Origin: Acetobacteraceae bacterium
Lineage (GTDB): Bacteria > Pseudomonadota > Alphaproteobacteria > Acetobacterales > Acetobacteraceae
Length of the DNA stretch: 64,000 nt
Direction of reading: 5' to 3'
NCBI GenBank assembly: GCA_003164135.1
Contig: PLSD01000048.1
Location: forward strand, 124,001-188,000
Part shown: positions 53,915 to 63,667 of the stretch, one piece after another
Layout of the letters: every line of letters starts with the position of its first letter
How positions within the stretch are numbered: the stretch's first letter is position 1
The notes under the pieces: model-generated
Databases searched by the model: none
Seen by the model: the letters and a program-made list of their open reading frames with translations, nothing else
What the model was told of the DNA's origin: nothing
Position numbers and translations under genes: made by a program

Positions 53915-55063
53915 ATGGTTCCGTTAAACCAGATCATTAAAGTCGGCGCCTATGTGGTGAAGCAGCAACTGACCGGCGTGAAGCGCTACCCGATGGTGCT
54001 GATGCTGGAGCCGCTGTTCCGCTGTAACCTGGCCTGTGCTGGCTGCGGCAAGATCGACTACCCGGCGGACATCCTCAACCAGCGGATTTCACTGGCGGAC
54101 GCCATTGAGGCCGCGCGCGAATGCCCGGCGCCGATTGTCGCCATCGCCGGCGGCGAGCCGCTGCTGCACAAGGAAATGCCGCAGATCGTGGAAGCCTATC
54201 TGAAAATGGGCAAGTTCGTGATCCTGTGCACCAATGCGCTGCTGCTGGAGAAGAAAATCGACCAATATAAGCCGCATAAGAATTTCTGCTGGGACATCCA
54301 TCTGGATGGCGACAAGCAGATGCACGACAAATCGGTGGATCAGGACGGCGTTTACGAGCGCGCGGTGGAGGCGATCGAGCTTTCCAAGTCCAAAGGCTTC
54401 CGCACCAGCATCAACTGCACGCTGTTCGAGGGTGCTGACCCCGACCGCGTCGCGGCGTTCCTCGACACCGTCGCGGATATGGACATCGAGGGCGTGATGA
54501 CCTCGCCGGGCTATGCCTATGAGCGCGCGCCGGACCAGGAGCATTTCCTCAACCGCACCCGCACGAAAGAGCTGTTCCGGGCGATTTTCAAGCGCGGCGA
54601 AGAGAGCAAGAAGCGCGGCAAAAAGTGGAAATTCACCCAGAGCCCGCTGTTTCTGGACTTTTTGGCCGGCAACCAGCGCTACGCCTGCACGCCCTGGGGC
54701 AACCCGACACGCAACGTGTTCGGCTGGCAGCGCCCCTGTTACCTGCTGGGTGAGGGCTACGCCGCCACCTATAAGGAGCTGATGGAAACCACCGAGTGGG
54801 ACAAATACGGCGTCGGCAATTACGAGAAATGCTCCGACTGCATGGTGCATTCCGGGTTCGAAGCCACCGCGGTGATGGATTCGGTGAAAAAGCCGTGGAA
54901 GCTGGCGGCGCTGGCCTTCAAGGGCATGAGACTCGATGGCCCGATGGTGGAGGACATTCCGCTGGACAAGGCGCGCAAGGCGGAGTTCGTGTTCACCAAG
55001 CATGTGGACACGAAAATGGCCGAGATCGACGCCAAAAAAGCCGCGCGAGTCGCGGCCGAGTAA
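53915..55063 (+). CDS. hpnH: Adenosyl-hopene transferase HpnH (radical SAM)
   Basis: A 382-residue radical SAM enzyme. The cluster motif is CNLACAGCGK (C-x3-C-x2-C) near residue 30, followed by IAGGEPLLH. HpnH adds the 5'-deoxyadenosyl group to a C30 hopene, the first step of side-chain extension. It lies 12 bases downstream of ispH. The squalene-hopene cyclase gene is not in the window. Confidence 0.95.
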   Translation: MVPLNQIIKVGAYVVKQQLTGVKRYPMVLMLEPLFRCNLACAGCGKIDYPADILNQRISLADAIEAARECPAPIVAIAGGEPLLHKEMPQIVEAYLKMGKFVILCTNALLLEKKIDQYKPHKNFCWDIHLDGDKQMHDKSVDQDGVYERAVEAIELSKSKGFRTSINCTLFEGADPDRVAAFLDTVADMDIEGVMTSPGYAYERAPDQEHFLNRTRTKELFRAIFKRGEESKKRGKKWKFTQSPLFLDFLAGNQRYACTPWGNPTRNVFGWQRPCYLLGEGYAATYKELMETTEWDKYGVGNYEKCSDCMVHSGFEATAVMDSVKKPWKLAALAFKGMRLDGPMVEDIPLDKARKAEFVFTKHVDTKMAEIDAKKAARVAAE

Positions 55064-55077
55064 GGTTTGAGTGGGCG

Positions 55078-55704
55078 ATGACCAAGGCCATCGCCCAGTT
55101 GACGGCCGCCGACCCGGTGCTGGGCGCGCATATCGCCCGGATCGGGCCGCTAAAGCGGCGTGTACCGGAATTTTCGGAACTCTACCCTGCCCTGCTCTCC
55201 GCCGTGGCGCATCAACAGCTGCATGCGCGGGCGGCGGCGGCGATTCTCGGGCGGTTGAAGGCGCTGGGCGGCGGGGAATTTCCGGCGCCGGAGGTGTTGC
55301 TGGCGTTGCCTGACGCGGCGCTGCGGGGGTGCGGGTTTTCCGCGAGCAAGATGACGGCGATTCGCGACATTGCGGCGAAGGCGGTGGACGGCACCATTCC
55401 CAGCCGGGCGCGGGCGCTGCGGTTGCGCGACTCCGAGTTGATCGAGCGGCTGACCAGGATTCGCGGCGTGGGGCAGTGGACGGTGGAAATGCTGCTGATT
55501 TTTACGCTGCGCCGGCCGGATGTGTTGCCGGTGGATGATTTTGGCGTACGCGAGGGGTTCAAGCGCCTGCATGGGTTGGCGGCGCAGCCAAAGCCGAAGG
55601 AGTTGGCGCGAATCGGCGAGGTTTGGGCGCCGTATCGCTCGACGGCCGCGCTGTATTTGTGGCGGGCAGCGGATGTGCCCAAACCTGACGCCAAGGCCGC
55701 ATAG
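55078..55704 (+). CDS. DNA-3-methyladenine glycosylase, AlkA-like
   Basis: A 208-residue HhH-GPD glycosylase. The hairpin-helix-hairpin and catalytic region read LTRIRGVGQWTVEMLLIF, and LPVDDFGVREG contains the catalytic Asp. It lacks the N-terminal TBP-like domain of E. coli AlkA, so it is a compact form. It removes alkylated bases such as 3-methyladenine. It starts 14 bases after hpnH and is followed at once by the glycosyltransferase genes. Confidence 0.88.
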   Translation: MTKAIAQLTAADPVLGAHIARIGPLKRRVPEFSELYPALLSAVAHQQLHARAAAAILGRLKALGGGEFPAPEVLLALPDAALRGCGFSASKMTAIRDIAAKAVDGTIPSRARALRLRDSELIERLTRIRGVGQWTVEMLLIFTLRRPDVLPVDDFGVREGFKRLHGLAAQPKPKELARIGEVWAPYRSTAALYLWRAADVPKPDAKAA

Positions 55705-55705
55705 C

Positions 55706-56506
55706 GTGCGTGTTGCCTGCATCATGATGCAGCGTAACGAAGACCTGTGCCTGTACCCGTGGTTGGTCTGGCATGGGCATCTGTTCGGTTATGAAAACCT
55801 GTACGTGATTGACCACGGCTCCGACGATGCCTCGGTGCAGGCCACCTTGCTCCGGTTTGAAGCCCTTGGCGCGCATATCCTGCGCCTGCCCGCCGCCGCG
55901 GATTTCCGGGACAAGGCCGCTTTCGTTAGCGGTGCGCTTACCTGGATCGATGCACTCGGGCTCTACGATCTGCTGTTTCCGCTGGACTGCGACGAGTTCA
56001 TGGTGATGCGCGACGAGGCCGGGCGGCTCAGTTGCGCCAAAGAACCCCTGCTGGCCTACCTGGCCAGCCTGACCGGCGTGACGGCGCCGCTGCTGGTGCA
56101 GGAAAATCTGCTCAACTCGCTGAACAACCCGCAAGGCTTCTGGCCGGAGCCGTACCGGAAGGTATTTTTCAGCAAGGGGCACAGCGGCACCGTTGATGCC
56201 GGCTCACACCAGTGCACCTCCCGGACGGAAGCGGAGCAGCCGACGCGGGTGGTCTATGCGCATTTCCATCACAAGCCCTATGCCAAGCAGCTCATGATGT
56301 CGCGCGAAAAACTGCGCTCCTACGTCAACGTCGACGACCGGGCCGCGCTGGCGGCATACCGTGGCATCGGCTGGCATCTGGTCGCCAATCTGTTGAAGAC
56401 CGAGCAGGAATATATCGGAATGATGACCGGCGGCTCGGTGCAGTTTCCCGAACTCGTCGCGGCGTTCGAGGAACTCGGCATCAACCCTGGATTTTGCGAA
56501 AGCTGA
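55706..56506 (+). CDS. Glycosyltransferase family 2-like protein (copy 1, intact)
   Basis: A 266-residue protein of the Glyco_tranf_2_4 type. It starts with GTG at 55706, one base after the glycosylase stop; this start aligns with the ATG of the paralogue downstream (RVACIMMQRNEDLC against RVACVMMQRNEDLC). YENLYVIDHGSDD, the metal-binding-like PLDCDEFMV and RVVYAHFHHKPY are its key parts. It probably transfers a sugar to an envelope acceptor. The substrate is unknown. Confidence 0.82.
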   Translation: MRVACIMMQRNEDLCLYPWLVWHGHLFGYENLYVIDHGSDDASVQATLLRFEALGAHILRLPAAADFRDKAAFVSGALTWIDALGLYDLLFPLDCDEFMVMRDEAGRLSCAKEPLLAYLASLTGVTAPLLVQENLLNSLNNPQGFWPEPYRKVFFSKGHSGTVDAGSHQCTSRTEAEQPTRVVYAHFHHKPYAKQLMMSREKLRSYVNVDDRAALAAYRGIGWHLVANLLKTEQEYIGMMTGGSVQFPELVAAFEELGINPGFCES

Positions 56507-56515
56507 AAACGGCCC

Positions 56516-57267
56516 ATGCGCGTTGCCTGTGTGATGATGCAGCGGAACGAAGACCTCTGCCTGCGGCCGTGGCTGCTCTGGCATGGGAATCTGTTCGGTT
56601 ATGAAAATCTCTATGTGATCGACCACGGCTCGGATGATGCCGGGGTGCTGGAGAGTTTGGTCCAGGCGGAAAAATGGGGCGTGCATGTGTTGCGGCTCCC
56701 CGCCGGGGCCGATTTCCTGAGAAAGGGCGAGTTCAATACTGGGATTATGCGGATGCTACAGGAAACCGGCCAGTATGATCTGCTGTTTCCGCTGGATTGC
56801 GACGAATTCGTGGTGATACGCGACGAGCGCGGCCAGACCAACGCCGTGCCGGAGATGATTCGCGAATACCTGGGCACGCTGACAGGCGAAGTGTTCGAAG
56901 TGTGTGAAAATTTTCTCAACATGCTGGGGCAGCGGGATATTTTCTTCGCTCTGCCCTACCAAAAAGTGTTCTTCCACTCTGGGGCGGTACGGGGGATCGA
57001 CCAGGGCGCGCATATCTGCATGGACGGCACGCGCGGCAGCGGCGGATGTCGCTGGAAAAGCTAAAGCCCTATGTCGATGTCAACGATCCCGCGGCGCTGG
57101 TGGCGTATCGCGAGATGGGGTGGCATCTGGTGGCCAATCTGCTGAAAACCGAGGCTGAATACATGGCGATCATGACACCCAACGACCGCTGCATCGCGTT
57201 TCCGGAGTTGAATGCGCAGTTCAAGCGGCTGGGGATAGAGCCCGGTTTTTGCGAGGCGCCCGAATAA
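56516..57267 (+). pseudogene. Glycosyltransferase copy 2, frame-disrupted by a deletion
   Basis: A close paralogue of the preceding gene in tandem. The first reading frame runs 56516-57064 (182 residues) and loses homology after GAHICMDGTRGSG. The homologous C-terminus continues in another frame from about 57046 (MSLEKLKPYVDVNDPAAL to the end at 57267). Against copy 1, about 18 codons including the VVYAHFHHKPY motif are missing and the frame is shifted, so an internal deletion broke the gene. The two fragments are most likely inactive, unless the first part works alone. Confidence 0.8.
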
Positions 57268-57293
57268 AAAACGGCGCCCCGAGGCGCCGTTTT
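57266..57293. terminator. Bidirectional terminator between the glycosyltransferase and fusA genes
   Basis: ACGGCGCC (57271-57278) and GGCGCCGT (57283-57290) flank CCGA, with A-runs on the left and T's on the right, so both directions have a U-run in RNA. It serves the convergent genes. Confidence 0.88.
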
Positions 57294-57312
57294 CAGTATG
57301 AGAGGCTCGAAC

Positions 57313-59394
57313 TTACGCGCTCTTCGCCATGATCTCGTCCGCGATGTTGCGCGGCACGGGGTCGTAGTGATGGAACTGCATGGTGAAGGACGCGCGGCCC
57401 TTGGTCATGGAGCGCAGGTGCGAGATGTAGCCGAACATTTCCTTCAACGGCACATGCGCGCGCACGATGATGGTGGAGCCCGAGGATTCCTGGTTCTGGA
57501 TCTGGCCGCGGCGGCGGTTCAAGTCGCCCACCACGTCGCCCACATGGTCCTGCGGGGTGGTGATTTCGACGTCCATGATCGGCTCAAGAATGATCGGGCC
57601 GGCTTTTTTCATGCCTTCGCGGAAGCAGGCTTTCGCGGCGATTTCGAAGGCCAGGGCCGACGAGTCGACGTCGTGGTACTTGCCGTCGATCAGCGTGTAC
57701 TTGAAGTCGACGGTGGGGAATCCCGCGAGCACGCCGGTGTCGGCCTGGTTGCGAATGCCTTTTTCCACGGCCGGGATGTATTCCTTCGGCACGGTGCCGC
57801 CGACGACCTTGTTCTCGAACAGGACGCCCTCGTTGCGCTCCTGCGGCTCGAACACGATCTTCACTTCAGCGTACTGGCCCGAACCGCCGGACTGCTTCTT
57901 GTGGGTATAGGTTTCGGTGTGGGACTTGGAGATCGTCTCACGGTACGCCACCTGCGGCGCGCCGATGTTCGCGTCCACGCCGTATTCGCGGCGCAGGCGG
58001 TCGATGATGATTTCCAGATGCAGCTCGCCCATGCCCGACAGAATGGTCTGGCCGGTTTCCTGATCGGTCTTCAGGCGCAGGCTCGGGTCTTCACCCGCCA
58101 GCTTCTGCAGGCCGAGCGTCATTTTCTCAACACCTTCCTTGGTCTTCGGCTCGACCGAGATATCGATAACCGGGACCGGGAACGCCATACGCTCCAGCAC
58201 CACCGGGTCATCAGCCGAGGCCAAAGTATCACCGGTGCCAGTGTCTTTCAGGCCCACGAAGGCGGCAATGTCACCAGCATGCACTTCCTTGATTTCCGAG
58301 CGCTTGTCGGCGTGCATCTGGAACATGCGGCCGATACGCTCGCGGTGGCCCTTGGTGGTGTTCATCACCGTGTCGGAGGACTTCAAGGTGCCGGCATAGA
58401 CGCGCACGAAGGTGAGCGTGCCGTATTTGTCGTTGATGATCTTGAACGCGAGGCCGGCGAACGGGGCGTTCGGGTCGGCCTTGATGCGGCGCGCGTTGGG
58501 GTCGTCTTCCTGGCCCTCTTCCGGGGCCACGCGGATGCCGGGCACGTCAACCGGGCTCGGCAGGTAGTCGAGCACGGCGTCGAGCAGCGGCTGCACGCCC
58601 TTGTTCTTGAAGGCGGTGCCGCACAGCACGGGGCGGAACGCGCCGGTGATGGTGCCTTCCTTGATGCAGCGCTTCAGGGTCTCAACCGAGACGTCGCCCT
58701 TGTCGAAATACTCTTCCATCGCCGCGGTATCGACCGAGAGCGCGGTGTCGAGCAGCAGCTGGCGGTATTCGTCGGCCTGCGCTTTCAGGTTCTCGGGGAT
58801 CGGCTCGTCATGGAATTTTGCGCCCAGATCGCCGCCTTCCCAGATGATGGCTTTCATCTCGACCAGATCGACGACGCCGAGGAACCCGTCCTCGATGCCG
58901 ATGGGGAGCTGCAGGGGCAGCGCGATGATGTCCAGCTTTTCCTTCAACGTATTGAAAGCGCGGAAGAAATCAGCGCCGGTACGGTCCAGCTTATTGATGA
59001 AGATGATGCGCGGCACGTTGTAACGGTCGGCCAGGCGCCAGTTGGTTTCGGACTGCGGCTGCACACCGGCAACGCCTTCGATGATGAAGATGGCGCCGTC
59101 GAGCACGCGCAGCGAACGGTTGACTTCGATGTTGAAATCGATGTGGCCGGGGGTGTCGATGATGTTGATGCGGTGGTCTTTCCACTCGCAGGTCACGGCG
59201 GCGGAGGTGATGGTGATGCCGCGCTCACGCTCCTGGTCCATGTAATCGGTGGTGGTGTTGCCATCATGGACCTCACCGATTTTGTGCGACTCGCCAGTGT
59301 AGTGCAAAATCCGCTCGGTTGTGGTGGTTTTGCCGGCATCAATATGCGCGGTGATCCCGATATTCCGGATCTTGCCAAGGTCGAAATCAGCCAT
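57313..59394 (-). CDS. fusA: Elongation factor G
   Basis: A 693-residue translational GTPase. G1 is [12 protein letters not shown], then DTPGHIDF and [11 protein letters not shown], with all later EF-G domains intact (for example [14 protein letters not shown]). It drives ribosomal translocation and recycling. The ATG at 59394 ([13 protein letters not shown]) follows GGAGG closely; the longer opening upstream is rejected. It is isolated from rpsL, rpsG and tuf, so it is either a relocated fusA or a second copy. Confidence 0.95.
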   Translation of the reverse strand: MADFDLGKIRNIGITAHIDAGKTTTTERILHYTGESHKIGEVHDGNTTTDYMDQERERGITITSAAVTCEWKDHRINIIDTPGHIDFNIEVNRSLRVLDGAIFIIEGVAGVQPQSETNWRLADRYNVPRIIFINKLDRTGADFFRAFNTLKEKLDIIALPLQLPIGIEDGFLGVVDLVEMKAIIWEGGDLGAKFHDEPIPENLKAQADEYRQLLLDTALSVDTAAMEEYFDKGDVSVETLKRCIKEGTITGAFRPVLCGTAFKNKGVQPLLDAVLDYLPSPVDVPGIRVAPEEGQEDDPNARRIKADPNAPFAGLAFKIINDKYGTLTFVRVYAGTLKSSDTVMNTTKGHRERIGRMFQMHADKRSEIKEVHAGDIAAFVGLKDTGTGDTLASADDPVVLERMAFPVPVIDISVEPKTKEGVEKMTLGLQKLAGEDPSLRLKTDQETGQTILSGMGELHLEIIIDRLRREYGVDANIGAPQVAYRETISKSHTETYTHKKQSGGSGQYAEVKIVFEPQERNEGVLFENKVVGGTVPKEYIPAVEKGIRNQADTGVLAGFPTVDFKYTLIDGKYHDVDSSALAFEIAAKACFREGMKKAGPIILEPIMDVEITTPQDHVGDVVGDLNRRRGQIQNQESSGSTIIVRAHVPLKEMFGYISHLRSMTKGRASFTMQFHHYDPVPRNIADEIMAKSA

Positions 59395-59582
59395 CAAAGC
59401 CTCCACGGGCGACAGAAAAACAAAAGGGTACGGCGCCACTCATCGAGTAGCGCGCGTTGCCCGGCTTTTGCGGCAGCGCGGCCGGTTTGGCAAGCCCGTT
59501 CCCTGCATGGCTCGCGTCCGCAATTTCACGCCGCTTTCCTTTTGTAACACTCCGACACCCCGAAGCGGCCTATATAGCCGGC

Positions 59583-60938
59583 ATGGATCAAGCAGCCGCC
59601 CTCGCCGCCATACGCTTTGGTTATGGCCCTGGCCCGAATGACGTCTCCTCGTCTGAGCCGAGGGCTGCCTTAAAAGCACAGTTGCAGGGGCCGGACCCAG
59701 GGCTTGCCTCGGGGCTGTTCGACGGTCTGCCGAGCGGGCAGGCGGCGGTGGATATGGCCCGCGCCGATGCCGTGCTCCGGCGCTCCCTGCTGAATGCGCC
59801 GCCGGCGCAACGCGCGGCGTATAAAAGCATGAACACGCAGCTCTACCAGCAGGATGCCAAGGCCCAGATCGCCTTCGCCACGACCACGCCGGCATCCTTC
59901 CGCGAGCGGCTGGTTTGGTTCTGGGCCAATCATTTTTCGGTCAGTGCCCCGCAGAATGAGGCCGCCTCCTTGATCGGCCCGATGCTGCGCGAGGCGATCC
60001 GCCCCAATGTGAACGGAAAATTTGCCGACATGGTGCTAGCGGTGGAACGCCACCCAGCGATGCTGCGCTATCTCAACAACGATACCTCCTTCGGCCCGGA
60101 CAGCCCGGCCGGCCAGCGCCAGCAGCGCGGCCTGAACGAGAACCTGGGCCGCGAATGCATGGAGTTGCACACGGTCGGCCTCGCCGCGGGCTACACGCAG
60201 GCGGATGTGACGAGTATGGCGAAGATTCTCACTGGGTGGGGTATCGCCCCCAGCGACAAGGGGAGTGATTCCACCGGGTTCCTGTACCGCCCGAACGCGC
60301 ATGAGCCGGGGCCGCAAACGGTGATGGGCCAGAGCTTTGACGGCGGCGAGGATGCCGGCGTGGCGGCGCTGCGGTATCTGGCCACCTACCGGACGACTTA
60401 TGATTTGTTGGCGGCAAAACTCGTCCGGCATTTCGTCGCGGATACGCCGCCGCCGCAAGCCGTCGCGCAAATTGCGTCCGTGCTGCATGACACGCAGGGC
60501 GACCTGCATGCGACCTCAGCCGCCCTGGTAGACCTGCCCGGCGCCTGGGAGCCTGGGCAGAAGCTGAAAACCCCGTTCGATTACGTGATTTCCACCTTGC
60601 GCGCCGCACCGCCGCCCAAGGGCCAGCCGGCGCCTAACGCGTTCGGCATACTATTCAGCCAGGGCCAACCGGCATGGCGCGCGCCACTCCCAAACGGCTG
60701 GCCGGACCAGGCAATAAACTGGTCCAGCCCGGATTTGATGATGGCGCGCATTGGCTGGGCTTATACCTATTCCGCACGGTTCGACCGGGGTGGCAGCGGG
60801 CCGCAGCCCATGGATATCGCCCAGGCCGCCTTGGGTCCGCTGCTCCGCCCGGAAACCAGTGCGGCCATGGCCAACGCCGGTTCGCGCCGCGAGGCCCTCA
60901 CGCTGTTCCTCACCGCGCCTGAATTCCAACGGAGATGA
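59583..60938 (+). CDS. DUF1800 family protein
   Basis: A 451-residue protein with the start at the ATG 59583 (MDQAAALAAIRFGYGPGPND), the usual family opening. Segments RERLVWFWANHFSVS, NENLGRECMELHTVG and DVTSMAKILTGWGI are characteristic of DUF1800. Members are usually paired with DUF1501 proteins and are thought to be secreted or surface associated, but no clear signal peptide is visible here. Its stop overlaps the DUF1501 start by 4 bases. Confidence 0.88.
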   Translation: MDQAAALAAIRFGYGPGPNDVSSSEPRAALKAQLQGPDPGLASGLFDGLPSGQAAVDMARADAVLRRSLLNAPPAQRAAYKSMNTQLYQQDAKAQIAFATTTPASFRERLVWFWANHFSVSAPQNEAASLIGPMLREAIRPNVNGKFADMVLAVERHPAMLRYLNNDTSFGPDSPAGQRQQRGLNENLGRECMELHTVGLAAGYTQADVTSMAKILTGWGIAPSDKGSDSTGFLYRPNAHEPGPQTVMGQSFDGGEDAGVAALRYLATYRTTYDLLAAKLVRHFVADTPPPQAVAQIASVLHDTQGDLHATSAALVDLPGAWEPGQKLKTPFDYVISTLRAAPPPKGQPAPNAFGILFSQGQPAWRAPLPNGWPDQAINWSSPDLMMARIGWAYTYSARFDRGGSGPQPMDIAQAALGPLLRPETSAAMANAGSRREALTLFLTAPEFQRR

Positions 60939-62149
60939 CGATGTTTATGCGCCGCCGCACCATGCTCCTTGGCCTCTCCGCGCTCAGCTTTGCCGGGCGG
61001 GGGAAATTCGCCTTGGCCGACGCGCCCGGCGAAAAACGCTTCGTCGTCGTTCTTCTCCGTGGCGCGCTGGACGGCCTGTCGTCCGTGGTGCCCTACGGCG
61101 ACCAGAACCTCGCCTCGCTGCGTTCCCCGCTGATTCCGCCCGCCCCTGGGCAGCCCGGTGGGATGTATGACCTCGGCGGCTTTTACGGGCTGAACCCCTC
61201 GCTGGGCGGCATGTACACCATGTATCAGGCGGGCGAGCTGCTGCCCGTGCATGCTGTTGCCGGCCCCTACCGCACGCGCAGCCATTTCGAGGCGCAGGAT
61301 CTGCTGGAGCTTGGCACCACGCAGGAGACCGGCATCACCTCCGGCTGGCTCAACCGCGTGCTGGCCGAACTTCCCGCCCGCCAAGGCAACACCTTGAACG
61401 GCCTTGCCGCCGGCGGTGCCATGCCCCTGCTCCTGCAAGGGCCGGTGCGCGTGAACTCCTATGCGCCGGATTCTTTCGCCAGCCCGTCGCCCGACCTGCT
61501 CAGCCGTATCGAAGCCCTCAACGCCAGCGACCAACTCCTCGGCCCGGCAATCGCCAACGGTATGCAGGCCGACGCTTTCGATAAAACGGTGCTGAACGGC
61601 AACGCCAATACGATGTCAGGCGATGCCCCGAAGCACGGCGGCGGCTTCCCCACCTTGGCGACAACCATTGGCACATTGCTGGCAGCACCCGGCGGTCCGC
61701 GCATCGCCGCCTTCCAGCTCGAAGGCTGGGACACACACGGCAACCAGGTCGGCGGGTTGAAAGTCCCTCTCACCGGGCTGGACCAGGGGCTGACCAATTT
61801 GAAAACCGCGCTGGGGCCCAACTGGAGCAACACCATGGTGCTGGTGATGACCGAATTTGGCCGCACCGCCGCGATGAACGGCACCAAAGGCAGCGACCAT
61901 GGCACCGCCACCGCCGCCTTTGTGCTGGGCGGCAGCGTGAAAGGCGGCAGGGTCGCGGGTACTTGGCCGGGGCTGGCGGCAAATCAGTTGTTCGAGAACC
62001 GCGACCTGGCGCCCACCATGGATATTCGCTCCGTCGCCAAAGGCGCGCTGGCGGCGCATCTGGGGCTGAGTGACGCGGCTTTGGCGCGCGTGTTCCCCGG
62101 CAGCGGTGATGTCTCCGCCATGAACGGGATTGTCCGCGCGACGGCGTGA
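60935..62149 (+). CDS. DUF1501 family protein with Tat-type signal
   Basis: A 404-residue protein. The N-terminus MTMFMRRRTMLLGLSALSFAG looks like a twin-arginine signal, so export in folded form is likely. The mature part has the DUF1501 (alkaline-phosphatase-like/sulfatase-like) features VVVLLRGALDGLSSVVPYGD and VMTEFGRTAAMNGTKGSDHG. It overlaps DUF1800 by 4 bases, a conserved pairing. Biochemical role unknown. Confidence 0.88.
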   Translation: MTMFMRRRTMLLGLSALSFAGRGKFALADAPGEKRFVVVLLRGALDGLSSVVPYGDQNLASLRSPLIPPAPGQPGGMYDLGGFYGLNPSLGGMYTMYQAGELLPVHAVAGPYRTRSHFEAQDLLELGTTQETGITSGWLNRVLAELPARQGNTLNGLAAGGAMPLLLQGPVRVNSYAPDSFASPSPDLLSRIEALNASDQLLGPAIANGMQADAFDKTVLNGNANTMSGDAPKHGGGFPTLATTIGTLLAAPGGPRIAAFQLEGWDTHGNQVGGLKVPLTGLDQGLTNLKTALGPNWSNTMVLVMTEFGRTAAMNGTKGSDHGTATAAFVLGGSVKGGRVAGTWPGLAANQLFENRDLAPTMDIRSVAKGALAAHLGLSDAALARVFPGSGDVSAMNGIVRATA

Positions 62150-62177
62150 GGAAAACCCGGGGCTAGAAAAGCTGGGG

Positions 62178-62963
62178 CTATTTGCCGCAGGGCGAGGGCG
62201 GGATGCTTAAGTGCACGAGCTTGGCGGTCATGACGAAATCGCCAAAGTCCAGGGCCATGTTGTCGGCCACGCCGTCGTCGAAATAGCGCATCTGGTTGCG
62301 GAAATCCGGGTTTTCGTCGTCGTTTTTGCGCTCGTAGAAGGCGATGTCGACATCTGAACTGGGGATGGCGGCGAGCGGCGCCCAGGTATTGGGCATGGGG
62401 CCATGGTGACCGAGGATGGTGACGAAGGTGGCCTGGGCGCCATCGGCGGTGGTGCCGTCGAACAGTATGGGGGAGATGAATTTTTCGCCCGCGGCCCCGG
62501 CGGCGAGCAGTGCCTCGGTATGCGCCATCGGAAACAGCGTGCCCGGCGGCATGCTGAGCTTGGTATTGGCCGGGGTGGTGTAGGCGATGATGCCCGAACC
62601 GTCCGCCACCGTATGCGTGGCGGTACCGGCGTCGTCGATTTGCTCTTTACCGTTGTTGTCGCTCTCACGCAGGGTGAAGGTGAGGGTTTTGCCGTCCTTG
62701 CTCTCCCAGGTGATATAGTCGGTGACCGATTTGGTCAGCGTACCGTCGACACCGCGGATCAGCAGGGTCATGTGCTGGGTGGTGGCCCATCCGGTGCAGC
62801 CGTCAACCACGTCGAAGCTCAACTGCCCGGTGGCACCGGTGTAGTCATGGGTGCGGACCTTGCTGAGCGAGAGGGTGTAGAGCGCGTGCTGGCCGGTGAG
62901 GCCGTCAGAGGCGTGAGCCAGTCCGGGGGTGAACAGGCAGAGGAGTGCTAGGGCAGGTTTCAT
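62178..62963 (-). CDS. EipB-like (DUF1849) periplasmic envelope protein
   Basis: A 261-residue secreted protein with signal peptide MKPALALLCLFTPGLAHA. The conserved DUF1849 segment VDGCTGWATTQHMTLLI and the C-terminal PPSPCGK supply the two cysteines that would form the disulfide known from EipB of Brucella, a beta-spiral periplasmic protein needed for envelope integrity. The length is normal. It is convergent with the DUF1501 gene. Confidence 0.87.
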   Translation of the reverse strand: MKPALALLCLFTPGLAHASDGLTGQHALYTLSLSKVRTHDYTGATGQLSFDVVDGCTGWATTQHMTLLIRGVDGTLTKSVTDYITWESKDGKTLTFTLRESDNNGKEQIDDAGTATHTVADGSGIIAYTTPANTKLSMPPGTLFPMAHTEALLAAGAAGEKFISPILFDGTTADGAQATFVTILGHHGPMPNTWAPLAAIPSSDVDIAFYERKNDDENPDFRNQMRYFDDGVADNMALDFGDFVMTAKLVHLSIPPSPCGK

Positions 62964-63013
62964 GCTTGTATAATGACGCGCCAGAACGGGGCGTCAAACA
63001 TTGCTGTGCCCGG

Positions 63014-63535
63014 TCAGCGGGGCTTTGGCGGCCCAATGGGTTTCTGTGCCGCCTGCAAACGCGCATAACCGGAATTTGTTACAAAAATCTGAGGGTTGCC
63101 CGCGCAATTTGCGAATCCGGGTGCAGTGGGGCCGCCAACCCAGGACAAAATGACGCCGCCCGGCTGGGTCGCCGTAACGGTCGTCTCCCCGCCAAGCTTT
63201 GCCATTTCAGCAATATCCAGCGTGCAGGCACGGCTCGGCCGCGCCCATGGTCCGGCGACGGCTTGCGCGGAAACCGCTGTATCAGGATCAGTCAGTAAAA
63301 CCTGATCGGCGTGGAAGTCCAGCATGTCACCCACTTGCGTGGGGTGGCGCACGTCTTGCGTGACAACCCCCACCAACAGGCGCGCGGCAACAACCAGCAC
63401 CATGCACCCAAGCAACATATGATAAGGTGAGTCCGGCGCAAGAAATCGTTCCTTGGCAAACTGGTGCTGCTTGATTGCCTTTGCGACAGGCCGTGCTGGC
63501 GGCCGCCGTTTTGGCTTGTTTTGGTATCCAGACAT
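63014..63535 (-). CDS. Hypothetical single-span membrane protein
   Basis: A 173-residue protein from the ATG at 63535, which follows GAGG by 6 bases; a longer opening to 63640 lacks support. A basic N-terminus (NKPKRRPPARPVAKAIKQH) is followed by one hydrophobic helix (about residues 39-61, including LLGCMVLVVAARLLVGVV), then a roughly 110-residue, probably periplasmic domain with two cysteines (SRACTL, ANCAG). Not recognised. Confidence 0.7.
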   Translation of the reverse strand: MSGYQNKPKRRPPARPVAKAIKQHQFAKERFLAPDSPYHMLLGCMVLVVAARLLVGVVTQDVRHPTQVGDMLDFHADQVLLTDPDTAVSAQAVAGPWARPSRACTLDIAEMAKLGGETTVTATQPGGVILSWVGGPTAPGFANCAGNPQIFVTNSGYARLQAAQKPIGPPKPR

Positions 63536-63667
63536 AGAGACCTCGAAAATTGAAGGTCTGGAACTTACAGCCGCCGACGTAAAGCTTCGATACGAGTTTA
63601 GCCAGTGCGCGATAAAGGGCGGATAAGGAATACCCTGCAATGTTTACTTTAGGGCAGCGCCACGGGG

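Noticed and set aside
56516-57267. Programmed frameshift joining the two halves of the second glycosyltransferase
   Set aside because: The copy also lacks about 18 codons relative to its intact paralogue, and no slippery sequence is evident at the junction.
57298-59547. A 749-codon open frame antisense to fusA
   Set aside because: A shadow of a biased, highly expressed gene; no domain recognised, and EF-G is intact on the minus strand.
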